DNA of 64,000 nucleotides from Microbacterium dextranolyticum (GCF_016907295.1 NZ_JAFBBR010000001.1:1984001-2048000); one strand, 5' to 3'; shown: positions 19,782-28,843, counted from the stretch's first letter. The notes: generated by a model not told the origin, from the letters alone. Program-made: numbers and translations.

Positions 19782-20497
19782 CGGGCGCTCTCCGCCGCGA
19801 CGGCCTGCATCGCCTGGTCGGCCTCGGCGACGATGCGCGTCATCGCCGCGGCCGCCTCGTCGCCCCGGCCGCTGACGACCGCGAAGGCCACGTCGTGGTG
19901 CCACCGGACGGCGTCCGGATTGGCGTCGTGGGGCATGAGCGCGTGCGCCGTCCGTCCGACCAGCACGGCTTCGACGACGTCCGCCAGCGCGGCGAGCATC
20001 GAGTTGCCCGAGCCGACGAGCAGGCTCCGATGGAACAGGATGTCCGCCCGCAGGTAGTCGTCCTCGTGCGCGGCGTGCTCGGCTCTCGCCATCTCGACCA
20101 CGGCTGCCATGAGGTCGTGGCGTTGCTGCTCGGTGGCCTCGCTCGCGGCCAAGCGCGCCGCGAGCGGTTCGACCGCTCCACGCAGCTGACTGAGCTCCGA
20201 GAGCTGACGGTCGCGCCCGGGTCCGTCGAGCCGCCACGCGATGATCTCCGGCGCATAGACGTTCCATCGGTCCACCGGCAGGACGGCGATGCCCGCTTTG
20301 CGGCGCACCTCGACCATGCCGAGCGACTCGAGCACCCGCACCGCCTCACGGGCGGCGGACCGGGACGATCCGGATTCGTCGGCGAGCTCGCCCGTCACCA
20401 GCCGCGTTCCCGCCGGGTACTCGCCGTGCACGATGGCGGCGCCGAGGCGGTCCACCAGGGCGTCGTGCACGGGGCTTCCGTGGCTCGCGTCGCTCAT
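19778..20497 (-). CDS. GntR-family (FCD/FadR-type) regulator of the gluconate genes
   Basis: This 239-residue protein has an N-terminal winged helix (ELADESGSSRSAAREAVRVL, about residues 38-57) and an all-helical FCD ligand-binding domain. Its metal ligands are probably the Asp/His residues around DILFHRSLL and RWHHDV. It is divergent from gntP-gntK across a region with a symmetric element, so it most likely represses gluconate uptake and is released by gluconate or a phosphorylated derivative. The ATG at 20497 follows GATAAT by six bases; longer frames upstream would cover the promoter. Confidence 0.85.
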   Translation of the reverse strand: MSDASHGSPVHDALVDRLGAAIVHGEYPAGTRLVTGELADESGSSRSAAREAVRVLESLGMVEVRRKAGIAVLPVDRWNVYAPEIIAWRLDGPGRDRQLSELSQLRGAVEPLAARLAASEATEQQRHDLMAAVVEMARAEHAAHEDDYLRADILFHRSLLVGSGNSMLAALADVVEAVLVGRTAHALMPHDANPDAVRWHHDVAFAVVSGRGDEAAAAMTRIVAEADQAMQAVAAESAR

Positions 20498-20503
20498 GTG
20501 TCG

Positions 20504-20509
20504 ATTATC
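20504..20509 (-). promoter_or_regulatory. -10 box of leaderless promoter for the FCD regulator
   Basis: On the minus strand GATAAT is followed by CGACAC and the ATG at 20497. Confidence 0.55.
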
Positions 20510-20551
20510 CGCTGTGAAGCCACCGCGAGCACGATCCGCCACGGGACGATA

Positions 20552-20593
20552 TTGGTCGTGCAAAAAAGTGGCGTATGTGGTTTTATGTACGAC
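20552..20593. promoter_or_regulatory. gnt operator and promoter region
   Basis: GTCGTGCAAAAAA (20555-20567) and TTTTATGTACGAC (20581-20593) are inverted copies matching at 11 of 13 positions, in the only A/T-rich patch of the region. TTGGTC (20552-20557) and TATGTG (20574-20579) with a 16-bp spacer could be the gntP promoter, so the arms would cover it. This fits an FCD-type repressor site. Confidence 0.5.
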
Positions 20594-20637
20594 AAATAGC
20601 GACGCTGTCGTCCACTATCGCCGGATCGAGGAAGTTC

Positions 20638-22035
20638 ATGGCCCTTTCGCCCACCCTGCCGCTCGCGCTCGCAGCGGCCGCATCGGATGCCCCCACCGCC
20701 CCCGCCGGGCAACTGATCGCCGCGGCGCTGATCGGCATCGCGATCATCGTCGTGCTCATCACCTGGGCGAAGCTGCATCCGTTCCTCGCCCTCACGATCG
20801 GTGCACTGCTCACCGGGGCGATCGCCGGCATGGGCATCGCCCCGTCCGTCACGAGCTTCACCGGCGGATTCGGCAGCACGATGGCCGGAGTCGGCATCCT
20901 CGTCGCCTTGGGCGCGATCTACGGCAAGCTCCTCGCCGACTCCGGTGGCGCCGACCGCATCGTCGACACCCTCGTCGCCCGCGCGGGAGCGCGCTCGCTC
21001 CCCTGGATGATGGGGCTCATCGGCGCCATCATCGGCCTGCCGATGTTCTTCGAGGTGGGCCTCGTGCTGCTCGTCCCGGTCATCATCCTGGTCGCCCGCC
21101 GGTCCGGCCAGCCGCTGATGAAGATCGCCATCCCGACCCTCGCCGGCCTGTCGGCGATGCACGCGCTCGTCCCGCCGCACCCCGGCCCGCTCGCCGCGAT
21201 CTCCACCCTCGGCGCCAACCTGGGGCTCACGCTGGCCTTCGGCGTCATCGTCGCGATCCCGGCGATCATCGTGTCGGGGCCGCTGTTCGGACGCCTCGCC
21301 GCACGCTGGGTCGACGTCCCCGTACCCGACCTGTTCATCGCCGACGAGACGGACGGCGAGATGCGACGCCCCTCGTTCGGAGCCACCCTCGCCAGCATCC
21401 TGCTGCCGGTCGTCCTCATGCTCGCCAAGGCGATCGCCGACATCGCAGCACCCGGCTCGGACGCCCTGTGGAAGACCGTCGTCGACTTCCTGGGGATGCC
21501 CGTGATCGCGCTGCTGATCACCGTCATCGTCGGGTTCTTCGTCCTCGGTCGGGGCGCCGGCTTCGACCGCACCCGCATCACCGGCATCGTCGGCGAATCC
21601 CTCGGCCCGATCGCCGGCATCCTGCTCATCGTCGGAGCGGGCGGCGGGTTCAAGCAGGTGCTGGTCGACACGGGCATCGGCAAGGTCATCGCCGATCTGG
21701 TCGCAGGGTCGTCGGTGTCCGTGCTGATCCTCGCCTGGCTCGTCGCCGTAGTCATCCGCGTCGCCACCGGTTCTGCGACCGTCGCCACGATCACCGCAGC
21801 CGGCATCCTGCAGCCACTCACCGAGACGCTCGACTCTCCGATGGTCGCGCTGCTCGTGCTCGCGATCGGCTCCGGATCGGTGTTCCTGTCGCACGTCAAC
21901 GACGCCGGCTTCTGGCTGATCAAGGAGTACTTCCGCCTCAGCATTCCGCAGACGCTCAAGACGTGGAGCGTGCTCGAGTGCCTCATCTCCGTCACCGGCC
22001 TCGCCGGGGTCCTCCTGCTGAGCATCTTCGTCTAA
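20638..22035 (+). CDS. gntP: Gluconate:H+ symporter, GntP family
   Basis: This 465-residue inner-membrane permease has at least twelve hydrophobic segments. GntP-family features include AIYGKLLADSGGADRI, the loop FFEVGLVLLVPVI, HPGPLAAISTLGANLG and FLSHVNDAGFWLIKEYF. It brings gluconate into the cell with protons. The ATG at 20638 has GAGGAA four bases upstream, while 21 extra codons of open frame upstream overlap the operator. gntK follows after 10 bp, so the two form an operon for uptake and phosphorylation. Confidence 0.93.
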   Translation: MALSPTLPLALAAAASDAPTAPAGQLIAAALIGIAIIVVLITWAKLHPFLALTIGALLTGAIAGMGIAPSVTSFTGGFGSTMAGVGILVALGAIYGKLLADSGGADRIVDTLVARAGARSLPWMMGLIGAIIGLPMFFEVGLVLLVPVIILVARRSGQPLMKIAIPTLAGLSAMHALVPPHPGPLAAISTLGANLGLTLAFGVIVAIPAIIVSGPLFGRLAARWVDVPVPDLFIADETDGEMRRPSFGATLASILLPVVLMLAKAIADIAAPGSDALWKTVVDFLGMPVIALLITVIVGFFVLGRGAGFDRTRITGIVGESLGPIAGILLIVGAGGGFKQVLVDTGIGKVIADLVAGSSVSVLILAWLVAVVIRVATGSATVATITAAGILQPLTETLDSPMVALLVLAIGSGSVFLSHVNDAGFWLIKEYFRLSIPQTLKTWSVLECLISVTGLAGVLLLSIFV

Positions 22036-22045
22036 GGAGCCTTCG

Positions 22046-22561
22046 ATGCACATCGCCTCACCCATCCTCGTCTTCATGGGCGTCTCCGGCACGGGCAAGT
22101 CGACCGTCGCCGGCATGCTCGCGGGGCGCCTCGGCTGGCCCTTCCAAGAGGGCGACGACCTGCATCCGGCGGCGAACGTCGCCAAGATGGCCGCAGGGCA
22201 CGCCCTCACCGACGAAGACCGCCAGCCGTGGCTCGAGACCGTCGCAGCCTGGATCGACGAGCGCCGCGCGGCCGGCGAGTCAGCGATCGTCACGTGTTCC
22301 GCGCTGAAGCGCCGCTACCGGGACGTGCTCCGCCGCGACAACGTCGTCTTCGTCAACTTCACCGGCGACCGCGATCTCGTCCTGCAGCGAATTCTGCGTC
22401 GGCAGGGGCACTTCATGCCGCCGGCGCTCCTCGATTCGCAGTTCGCGACGCTGGAGGAGCCCGGCCCCGACGAGCAGGCGATCCGGATCGATCTCGCGCT
22501 CTCCCCCGACGAGCAGGTCGCCGAGGTCGCCGCGCAGCTGCGCGCGATCATGGGCGACTGA
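22046..22561 (+). CDS. gntK: Gluconokinase
   Basis: This 171-residue cytoplasmic kinase converts gluconate and ATP to 6-phosphogluconate. The P-loop is GVSGTGKST (residues 12-20). The substrate segment EGDDLHPAANVAKMAAG and the CSALKRRYRDVLR helix are typical of the GntK family. AAGGAG stands six bases before ATG. It is the second gene of gntPK; its product feeds 6-phosphogluconate dehydrogenase, encoded 1.2 kb downstream. Confidence 0.96.
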   Translation: MHIASPILVFMGVSGTGKSTVAGMLAGRLGWPFQEGDDLHPAANVAKMAAGHALTDEDRQPWLETVAAWIDERRAAGESAIVTCSALKRRYRDVLRRDNVVFVNFTGDRDLVLQRILRRQGHFMPPALLDSQFATLEEPGPDEQAIRIDLALSPDEQVAEVAAQLRAIMGD

Positions 22562-22588
22562 GGGCCCACCGTGGCCGCGTCGCCGCCG

Positions 22589-23650
22589 TCAGAAGAACTC
22601 GACCGTGTCGACGACGGCGAGGGGCGCCTCGCCGTCGATCACGCGCGTCGCATCGGCGGCGAACCGACGGGCGATGCGCTCCTCCTCGCGGCTGCTCAGT
22701 GCCGCGGTGTGGGGCGAGACGAGCACGCGAGGGTGTGCCCACAGCGGCGAGTCGACGGGGAGCGGCTCAGTCTCGAAGACGTCCAGCGCGGCGAAAGCCA
22801 CGATGCCGTCGTCGAGGGCGTTCCGAAGCGCGCCTTCGTCGATGACGATTCCGCGGCCGACGTTCACGACGATCGCTCCGGGTCGGAGCGCTCCGAAGAC
22901 CGCCGCATCGATCAGGTGATGGGTCTGATCCGTGCCGGGAAGGGTGACCACGACGGCATCGACCTCGGCCGCCGCCTCGCGCAAGCGGTCGAGCGGGACG
23001 AGCCGGTCCACGCCCTCGACGGTGGCGCCGCTGCGCGTCGTGCCCCAGACGGTCGCCCCGAGTGCGTGGAATCGGCGGGCGCACGCCGATCCGATCCCGC
23101 CGAGGCCCACGACCAGCACCGTCATCTCATCGAGCTGGCGCATCTCCCAGCGCTCCGGCCAGAGCGCGGCATCCTGATCCACGCGCAGGCGCGGCAGGTC
23201 TTTCGCGCCGGCGAGCACGCCGAACACGGCGAACTCCGCCAGCGGGCCGCCGTGGACTCCAGCAGAGGTGGAGAAGACGATCCGACCGAGTGCGGCGTCG
23301 TCGAGGCCCGCGGCCTTCACCTGCGCTCCCCCTCCCGCCGCCGTCGTCATCACCCAGCGCAGGTGCGGGTTCGCCGCGACCGTGCGCGCGAGCGCCGAGG
23401 GATCGACATCGGGAATGCCGAACAGCGCCTCGGCGCCGTCGAGCATCCGCTCGTAGGCCCGCTGCTGCGCCGCGGTGCGATGGAAGGCCGGGTCGCCCGA
23501 CCAGTCGGCCGGTCCGCGCATCGGGGGTGTCAGCGCGTGGTCGCGCTCGAGTCGCACGCGCGGCTCGAGCTGCTCGATCAGGCGGCACAGGTCTTCGCGC
23601 AGTGGCACGGCGACCGCCGCGCGCAGTCGGATCGGTGCGGTCTCGGACAT
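22589..23650 (-). CDS. D-2-hydroxyacid dehydrogenase, NAD(P)-dependent
   Basis: This 353-residue protein has the family's Rossmann domain (VVGLGGIGSACARR) inserted between the two halves of a substrate domain. The catalytic triad is present: Arg in NVGRGIVIDE, Glu in DVFETEPLP and His in VSPHTAAL. It interconverts 2-oxoacids and D-2-hydroxyacids. Its position between gntK and gnd suggests a sugar acid such as 2-ketogluconate or glyoxylate/hydroxypyruvate, but that is inference. GGAGG lies seven bases before the ATG at 23650. It is convergent with gntK and divergent from gnd. Confidence 0.85.
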   Translation of the reverse strand: MSETAPIRLRAAVAVPLREDLCRLIEQLEPRVRLERDHALTPPMRGPADWSGDPAFHRTAAQQRAYERMLDGAEALFGIPDVDPSALARTVAANPHLRWVMTTAAGGGAQVKAAGLDDAALGRIVFSTSAGVHGGPLAEFAVFGVLAGAKDLPRLRVDQDAALWPERWEMRQLDEMTVLVVGLGGIGSACARRFHALGATVWGTTRSGATVEGVDRLVPLDRLREAAAEVDAVVVTLPGTDQTHHLIDAAVFGALRPGAIVVNVGRGIVIDEGALRNALDDGIVAFAALDVFETEPLPVDSPLWAHPRVLVSPHTAALSSREEERIARRFAADATRVIDGEAPLAVVDTVEFF

Positions 23651-23782
23651 CTCATTCCCTCCGTCGCGGATGTCCAGTCTCTCAACACGTCCGGGCGGCA
23701 GCGCGCCCGGTGCCGCCGCGCACTCCGCGACGGCGGACTACGCTGATCCAAGAATCCCCGCTCGACACCTGAGGAGTTCGAC

Positions 23783-25261
23783 GTGCCCGAACAGACCCCT
23801 GCAGAACCCACGACCTCCCCGGCCGCCAACATCGGCGTCGTCGGCCTGGCGGTCATGGGCTCCAACCTCGCCCGCAACCTCGCCAGCCGCGAAGGCAACA
23901 CGGTCGCGGTGTACAACCGGTCGCGATCCAAGACCGACGAGCTCGTCGCCGAACACCCCGAGGCGGAGTTCGTGCCGGCGTTCTCGTATGAGGAATTCGC
24001 CGCGTCGCTGCAGAAGCCGCGCACCGCGATCATCATGGTGAAGGCCGGCGGCCCCACCGACGCCGTCATCGACTCGCTCATGGACGTGTTCGAGCCCGGC
24101 GACATCATCATCGACGGCGGCAACTCGCTGTTCACCGACACCATCCGCCGCGAGAAGGCCGTGCGGGAGCGCGGCTTCAACTTCGTCGGCATGGGCGTGT
24201 CCGGCGGCGAAGAGGGCGCCCTCCTCGGCCCCTCGCTCATGCCCGGCGGCCCGGACGAAGCGTGGGTGACTCTCGGCCCGATCCTGCGTTCGATCGCCGC
24301 CGTCGCCGAGGGCGAGCCGTGCGTGACACACGTCGGCCACGACGGCGCCGGCCACTTCGTCAAGATGGTGCACAACGGCATCGAGTACGCCGACATGCAG
24401 CTCATCGCCGAGGCGTACGACCTCATCCGGCGCGGCACGGGCAAGTCTCCCGCCGAGATCGCCGACGTGTTCGCCGAGTGGAACCGTGGCGAGCTCGAGT
24501 CCTACCTGATCGAGATCACCGCAGAGGTCCTGCGTCAGACCGATGCCGCGACCGGCCAGCCGCTCGTCGACGTCGTCGTCGATGAGGCGGGCGCCAAGGG
24601 CACGGGCGCCTGGACCGTGCAGACCGCCCTCGACCTGGGCGTTCCGGTGTCGGGCATCGCCGAGGCGACCTTCGCGCGTTCGCTCTCGAGCCACCGCGAG
24701 CAGCGCGACGTGTCGGGCGGCCTCCCCGGGCCCGCCGAGGACGCCTTCACCGTCGCGGACGCCGACGCGTTCATCGAGCAGGTGCGTCTCGCGCTCTACG
24801 CGTCGAAGATCGTCGCCTACTCGCAGGGCTTCGACGAGATCCGTGCCGGTGCCGCGCAGTACGGCTGGACCATCGACCTCGGCGCTATCAGCCGCATCTG
24901 GCGCGGCGGCTGCATCATCCGCGCGCAGTTCCTGAACCGCATCGCCGACGCGTACGCCGCCGAGCCGGAGCTGCCGGTCCTCCTCACGGCCCCGTACTTC
25001 GTTGAGGCCCTCGGGCGGGCGCAGGACGCGTGGCGCGACATCGTCGCGACGGCGGCGGCCGCCGGCATCCCGTCGCCGGCCTTCTCGTCGTCGCTGGCCT
25101 ACTACGACGGCCTGCGCGCGCGTCGCCTCCCCGCCGCCCTCATCCAGGGGCAGCGCGACTTCTTCGGCGCGCACACCTACAAGCGCATCGACAAGCCGGG
25201 CACGTTCCACACGCTGTGGTCGGCGGACCGCACCGAGGTCGAGGCCGAAGACACCCACTGA
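23783..25261 (+). CDS. gnd: 6-phosphogluconate dehydrogenase, decarboxylating
   Basis: This 492-residue cytoplasmic enzyme oxidises 6-phosphogluconate to ribulose 5-phosphate, CO2 and NADPH. The NADP fold starts VVGLAVMGSNLARNLA. The catalytic lysine is in FVKMVHNGIEY. The substrate loop GAKGTGAWT and C-terminal ligands near FSSSLAYYD are present. Length suits the long homodimeric class. The GTG start has GAGGAG five bases upstream, and a -10 candidate TACGCT is at 23739. It completes a route gluconate (GntP) to 6-phosphogluconate (GntK) to the pentose phosphate pathway. Confidence 0.97.
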   Translation: MPEQTPAEPTTSPAANIGVVGLAVMGSNLARNLASREGNTVAVYNRSRSKTDELVAEHPEAEFVPAFSYEEFAASLQKPRTAIIMVKAGGPTDAVIDSLMDVFEPGDIIIDGGNSLFTDTIRREKAVRERGFNFVGMGVSGGEEGALLGPSLMPGGPDEAWVTLGPILRSIAAVAEGEPCVTHVGHDGAGHFVKMVHNGIEYADMQLIAEAYDLIRRGTGKSPAEIADVFAEWNRGELESYLIEITAEVLRQTDAATGQPLVDVVVDEAGAKGTGAWTVQTALDLGVPVSGIAEATFARSLSSHREQRDVSGGLPGPAEDAFTVADADAFIEQVRLALYASKIVAYSQGFDEIRAGAAQYGWTIDLGAISRIWRGGCIIRAQFLNRIADAYAAEPELPVLLTAPYFVEALGRAQDAWRDIVATAAAAGIPSPAFSSSLAYYDGLRARRLPAALIQGQRDFFGAHTYKRIDKPGTFHTLWSADRTEVEAEDTH

Positions 25262-25280
25262 CACCGCACGCGGTGACCGC

Positions 25281-25326
25281 GAAGAGGTCGGATGCCGGGG
25301 GACGTGCCCCGGTATCCGACCTCTTC
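25281..25326. terminator. Bidirectional terminator between gnd and corA
   Basis: A 20-bp stem (25281-25300 with 25307-25326) has a single G-T wobble and a 6-nt loop. It sits 20 bp after the gnd stop and 37 bp from the end of the convergent corA gene. It is the strongest intrinsic-type hairpin in the window. Confidence 0.8.
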
Positions 25327-25362
25327 CACGTCACGAGGCGCGAGAGCCGTCCTTCGCGACGA

Positions 25363-26376
25363 TCACAGCCAATCGCGCTTCTTGAAGACGATGTACAACC
25401 CGACGCTCACCGCGGCCATGAGGGCGATCGCGAACGGGTACCCCCACATCCAGGACAGTTCGGGCATGTGCTGGAAGTTCATCCCGTAGATCCCGGCGAC
25501 GAGCGTCGGCGCGAAGCCGATGGCCGCCCACGACGAGATCTTCTTCACTTGATCGTTCTGCTCGATGCTCGTCTCGGTCATCCGTTGCATCGCCTCGTTG
25601 CGACGCTGGTCGACGAGCGTCGCATGGATCGTGAGGGCGTTGTCGAGCGTGCCGCGAAATCCCGACACTCGCGCATTCACGAAGCGCGCTCGCTCCGCCA
25701 GCTCGCGGAACCCGGGCGCGTCGGCGGTGTGCGCACGGCGCTCCGAGACGCGTTCCAGGCGTTGCAGGATGTCATCGAGTGGGGCGGTCGCGTGCCAGAG
25801 GTCGATCACTTCGCGCTGCAGCGCGAAAATGCGGCGCGACACCCCCTCGTCGTCGCCGAACAGCTGCTCCTCGATCTCGTCGATGTCGTGCTCGACGCCG
25901 TCGAGGACATCACGGTACCCGCGCGTCACGTACTCGAACATCCCCCAGAGCACGCCGTACGGGCCGCGATCGAGGATCGGGGAATGCTCCTCGAGCAGCG
26001 CGCGCATCCTCTCGAGGTCGACGACGGGATCGGCGGCGAGGGCGATGAAGAAGTCGTCGCCGACGATCACGTCGACCGCGTGACACTCGACCGTCTCGGC
26101 GGCGTCGTCGTACTGCGCGGGCTGCGCGACGACGAAGAGGTGCTCACCGACCCGAGTGAGCTTGGAGCGCTGCTGACCGCGCAGGATCGACGCGACCCCG
26201 AGCGGCTCGAGAGCGAACGTCGCCGCCAGCTCCCGGATCTGCTCCGGCGTCGGCTGACTGATCGAGAGCCAGAGCATGCCGCCGATGCTGCGTGCCTGCG
26301 CCAGAGCGGCGGCGGGATCCGAGTCCGTGGTGACCGGTGTGTGACCCGAATAGACGACGAGGTGCGGCTGGCCCAT
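25363..26376 (-). CDS. corA: CorA-family Mg2+/Co2+ transport protein
   Basis: This 337-residue pentameric channel protein has a large cytoplasmic alpha/beta N-terminal domain, a long helix, and two C-terminal membrane helices. The selectivity motif YGMNFQHMPEL follows the first membrane helix (ISSWAAIGFAPTLVAGIYGM), and the basic tail ends FKKRDWL. It takes up magnesium. The ATG at 26376 is supported by TATGGT six bases upstream; the 16 codons upstream in frame are Arg-rich and overlap the promoter. It is divergent from the two-component pair. Confidence 0.93.
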   Translation of the reverse strand: MGQPHLVVYSGHTPVTTDSDPAAALAQARSIGGMLWLSISQPTPEQIRELAATFALEPLGVASILRGQQRSKLTRVGEHLFVVAQPAQYDDAAETVECHAVDVIVGDDFFIALAADPVVDLERMRALLEEHSPILDRGPYGVLWGMFEYVTRGYRDVLDGVEHDIDEIEEQLFGDDEGVSRRIFALQREVIDLWHATAPLDDILQRLERVSERRAHTADAPGFRELAERARFVNARVSGFRGTLDNALTIHATLVDQRRNEAMQRMTETSIEQNDQVKKISSWAAIGFAPTLVAGIYGMNFQHMPELSWMWGYPFAIALMAAVSVGLYIVFKKRDWL

Positions 26377-26382
26377 GCAGTC

Positions 26383-26388
26383 ACCATA
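26383..26388 (-). promoter_or_regulatory. -10 box of leaderless corA promoter
   Basis: On the minus strand TATGGT, GACTGC, then ATG. This fixes the corA start codon at 26376. Confidence 0.6.
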
Positions 26389-26530
26389 GATGCCCGCGGT
26401 CCCGCCGGAGCGCCGCCGCGGCATCCTCGACGACGCAGATCCCGCCCCCTCGTGACGACTCGTGGCCGAGGATGGGCGAATTCATAGCGTCCGCACAACC
26501 TTCACCATAGGTCCCACACAGGCGGCGCAA

Positions 26531-26536
26531 GACAAT
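26531..26536 (+). promoter_or_regulatory. -10-like box before the response regulator gene
   Basis: GACAAT, GGACTC, then ATG at 26543. The first base departs from TANNNT, so the call is weaker than for the other leaderless promoters. Confidence 0.4.
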
Positions 26537-26542
26537 GGACTC

Positions 26543-27277
26543 ATGACCACTCCCGTCGCCAGCCCCGCACTCCGCCGTCCCGACGGCTCTCCGCTGCGCC
26601 TTCTCGTCGTCGACGATGAGCAGATGCTCACCGACCTGCTCTCGATGGCGCTGCGCATGGAGGGGTGGGAGGTACGCACGGCCGGATCCGGGTTCGAGGC
26701 GTTGAACATCGCCCGCGAGTTCGATCCGGATGCGCTGGTGCTCGATGTCATGATGCCCGACCTGGACGGCATGGCGGTGCTGCAGCGGCTGCGCCATGCG
26801 GGCAACGACGTGCCGGTGCTGTTCCTCACCGCGAAGGACTCGGTGTCGGACCGTGTCGCAGGACTCACGGCCGGCGGCGACGACTACGTGACCAAGCCGT
26901 TCAGCCTCGAGGAGGTCGTCGCACGTCTGCGCGGTCTGATGCGTCGGGCCGGAACCGCGATGGCAGGCGGGGCCGACCCTATTCTCCGGGTGGGCGAGCT
27001 CACCCTCAACGAGGATTCGCACGAGGTGGAGCGCGCCGGCGCCGACATCGAGTTGACCGCGACCGAGTTCGAGCTCCTGCGCTTCCTCATGCGCAATCAG
27101 CGCCGAGTGGTGTCGAAGGCCCAGATCCTCGACCGAGTCTGGAACTACGACTTCGGCGGGCGGTCTTCGGTCGTCGAGCTCTACATCTCCTACCTGCGCA
27201 AGAAGATCGACGCCGGCCGCGAACCCCTCATCCATACGGTGCGTGGCGTTGGCTACATGATCAAAGCCCCGCAGTGA
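26543..27277 (+). CDS. OmpR/PhoB-family response regulator
   Basis: This 244-residue cytoplasmic regulator has a receiver domain (acidic pair in LLVVDDEQML, phospho-acceptor D68 in LVLDVMMPD, lysine in YVTKPFS) and a winged-helix DNA-binding domain ending SVVELYISYLRKKI and IHTVRGVGYMI. The sensor kinase follows with a GTGA overlap, so the two form one coupled operon. The stimulus is unknown. The ATG at 26543 is preferred because longer forms would start inside the intergenic region shared with corA. Confidence 0.95.
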   Translation: MTTPVASPALRRPDGSPLRLLVVDDEQMLTDLLSMALRMEGWEVRTAGSGFEALNIAREFDPDALVLDVMMPDLDGMAVLQRLRHAGNDVPVLFLTAKDSVSDRVAGLTAGGDDYVTKPFSLEEVVARLRGLMRRAGTAMAGGADPILRVGELTLNEDSHEVERAGADIELTATEFELLRFLMRNQRRVVSKAQILDRVWNYDFGGRSSVVELYISYLRKKIDAGREPLIHTVRGVGYMIKAPQ

Positions 27278-28782
27278 GCACCGCCGCGCGCGCCGCCAGA
27301 CCCGCGCGCCGCCGCTGGAGCCTGCAGACCAGGCTCATCGTCACGGTCGTCTCGTTCGTCGCGCTCATCCTGACCGCGATCGGCTTCGCGACGGGGGCGG
27401 CGCTGCGGACGATCATCTCGGAAGGCCTCGACTCGAAGATCAACGCCGCCGCCTCCAGCGTGCGGCTCGTGACGGGCATGACGGCCACCGACGTCCTGCA
27501 GAACCCTCCGCAGCAGCCGCAGGGCACCGTGCTGATCGTGCAGACCTACGAAGGCCTCAGCGGCGCGTACATCGCAGGCGACGGCGACGTCGTCTCGCTC
27601 ACGAGCGAAGAGATCGGGCAGATCGTCTCGGCCGTTCAGCAGACCGGATATGCCACTCTGCCGGTTCTCGACCTCGGCGAGTACCGCGTCATGGCGAAGA
27701 CGCTCGGCAACAGCGGGTTCGTGATCCTCGGTCTGCCGGCCGCGGAGCAGCTCGAGCAGATCGCGAAGATCCTCACGACGGTGGCCCTCCTCACCTCCGG
27801 CGGCCTGATCCTTCTCGCCGCGATCATCGCCTACGTCATCCGCCGCTCGCTGCGCCCGCTGCGCTCGGTCGCCGAGACGGCGACGCGCGTCGCCGCCCAG
27901 CCGCTGGCATCCGGCGACGTCACGATCACCGAACGGGTGCCCGCTGCCGAGGCCGACAGCTCGGACGAGATCGGTGCCGTCGGCGCCGCGCTGAACACGC
28001 TCCTCGATCACGTCGACCAGTCCCTCGCCGCTCGTCAGCACAACGAGGAGCGCATGCGCGCCTTCGTCGCCGACGCGAGCCACGAGCTGCGCACGCCGCT
28101 CGCCGCGATCCGCGGGTACTCCGAGCTCTCGCTGCGCTCGCTGCGTCAGACGCAGGATGCCGCGGGACCCGGCGCCGTCGCACGCACGAGCGCCAGCGTC
28201 GAGCAGTCTCAGCAAGCCCTCGAGCGCATCCAGGCGGCGTCGCTGCGGATGACGACCCTGGTCGAAGATCTGCTGCTGCTCGCCCGCCTGGACGAGGGCA
28301 AGGAGCTCGTCTACGGTGCGGTCGACCTCACCCGGGTCGTCGTCGACGCGGTCGCCGACGCGCAGGTCGCCGGCGCGGACCACGAGTGGGTCATCGACGT
28401 TCCCTCCGACCCGGTGGTCGTCGCGGGCGACGCGGTGCGCCTGCACCAGGTGATCGCCAATCTGCTGACCAACGCTCGCGTGCACACACCCGCCGGCGTG
28501 CAGGTGACGGCATCCGTCGGGGTCGAGGACGGCGAGGCGGTCGTGCGCATCGCCGATGACGGGCCGGGCATCGATCCGGCCGTCGCCGACGAACTGTTCG
28601 AGCGTTTCGCCCGCGCGGACTCGTCGCGGGCGCGTCAGACCGGCGGCACCGGACTCGGGCTCTCGATCGCCAAGGCGATCATCACGGGGCACCGCGGCTC
28701 GATCCGCGTCGACAGCCGCCCGGGTGCGACCGTCTTCGAGGTGCGCATCCCCGCCCGCCCCGCCGACCCGAGCACGGACTGA
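27274..28782 (+). CDS. Two-component sensor histidine kinase
   Basis: This 502-residue membrane kinase partners the upstream regulator. Its order is: short basic N-terminus, helix 1 (about residues 18-42), extracytoplasmic sensor of about 120 residues, helix 2 (about 160-182), HAMP linker, dimerisation/phospho-acceptor helix (DASHELRTPLAAIRGYSE), and an ATPase domain with N box (IANLLTNARVHTP), DDGPGID and the GTGLGLSIAKAI G2 box. The GTG at 27274 overlaps the regulator stop. The layout resembles actinobacterial MprB/TcrY-like kinases, but the ligand cannot be deduced. Confidence 0.94.
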   Translation: MSTAARAARPARRRWSLQTRLIVTVVSFVALILTAIGFATGAALRTIISEGLDSKINAAASSVRLVTGMTATDVLQNPPQQPQGTVLIVQTYEGLSGAYIAGDGDVVSLTSEEIGQIVSAVQQTGYATLPVLDLGEYRVMAKTLGNSGFVILGLPAAEQLEQIAKILTTVALLTSGGLILLAAIIAYVIRRSLRPLRSVAETATRVAAQPLASGDVTITERVPAAEADSSDEIGAVGAALNTLLDHVDQSLAARQHNEERMRAFVADASHELRTPLAAIRGYSELSLRSLRQTQDAAGPGAVARTSASVEQSQQALERIQAASLRMTTLVEDLLLLARLDEGKELVYGAVDLTRVVVDAVADAQVAGADHEWVIDVPSDPVVVAGDAVRLHQVIANLLTNARVHTPAGVQVTASVGVEDGEAVVRIADDGPGIDPAVADELFERFARADSSRARQTGGTGLGLSIAKAIITGHRGSIRVDSRPGATVFEVRIPARPADPSTD

Positions 28783-28807
28783 CCACACGTCCCGCGGGAT
28801 CGCCGGA

Positions 28808-28843
28808 CGCTCCCCGATGCCACGGACACCCCATCAGGGAGCG
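28808..28843. terminator. Hairpin between the sensor kinase and the flavin operon
   Basis: CGCTCCC (28808-28814) pairs with GGGAGCG (28837-28843); after one mismatch GATG and CATC add four more pairs. It stands between two convergent genes and could serve both. Confidence 0.5.
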
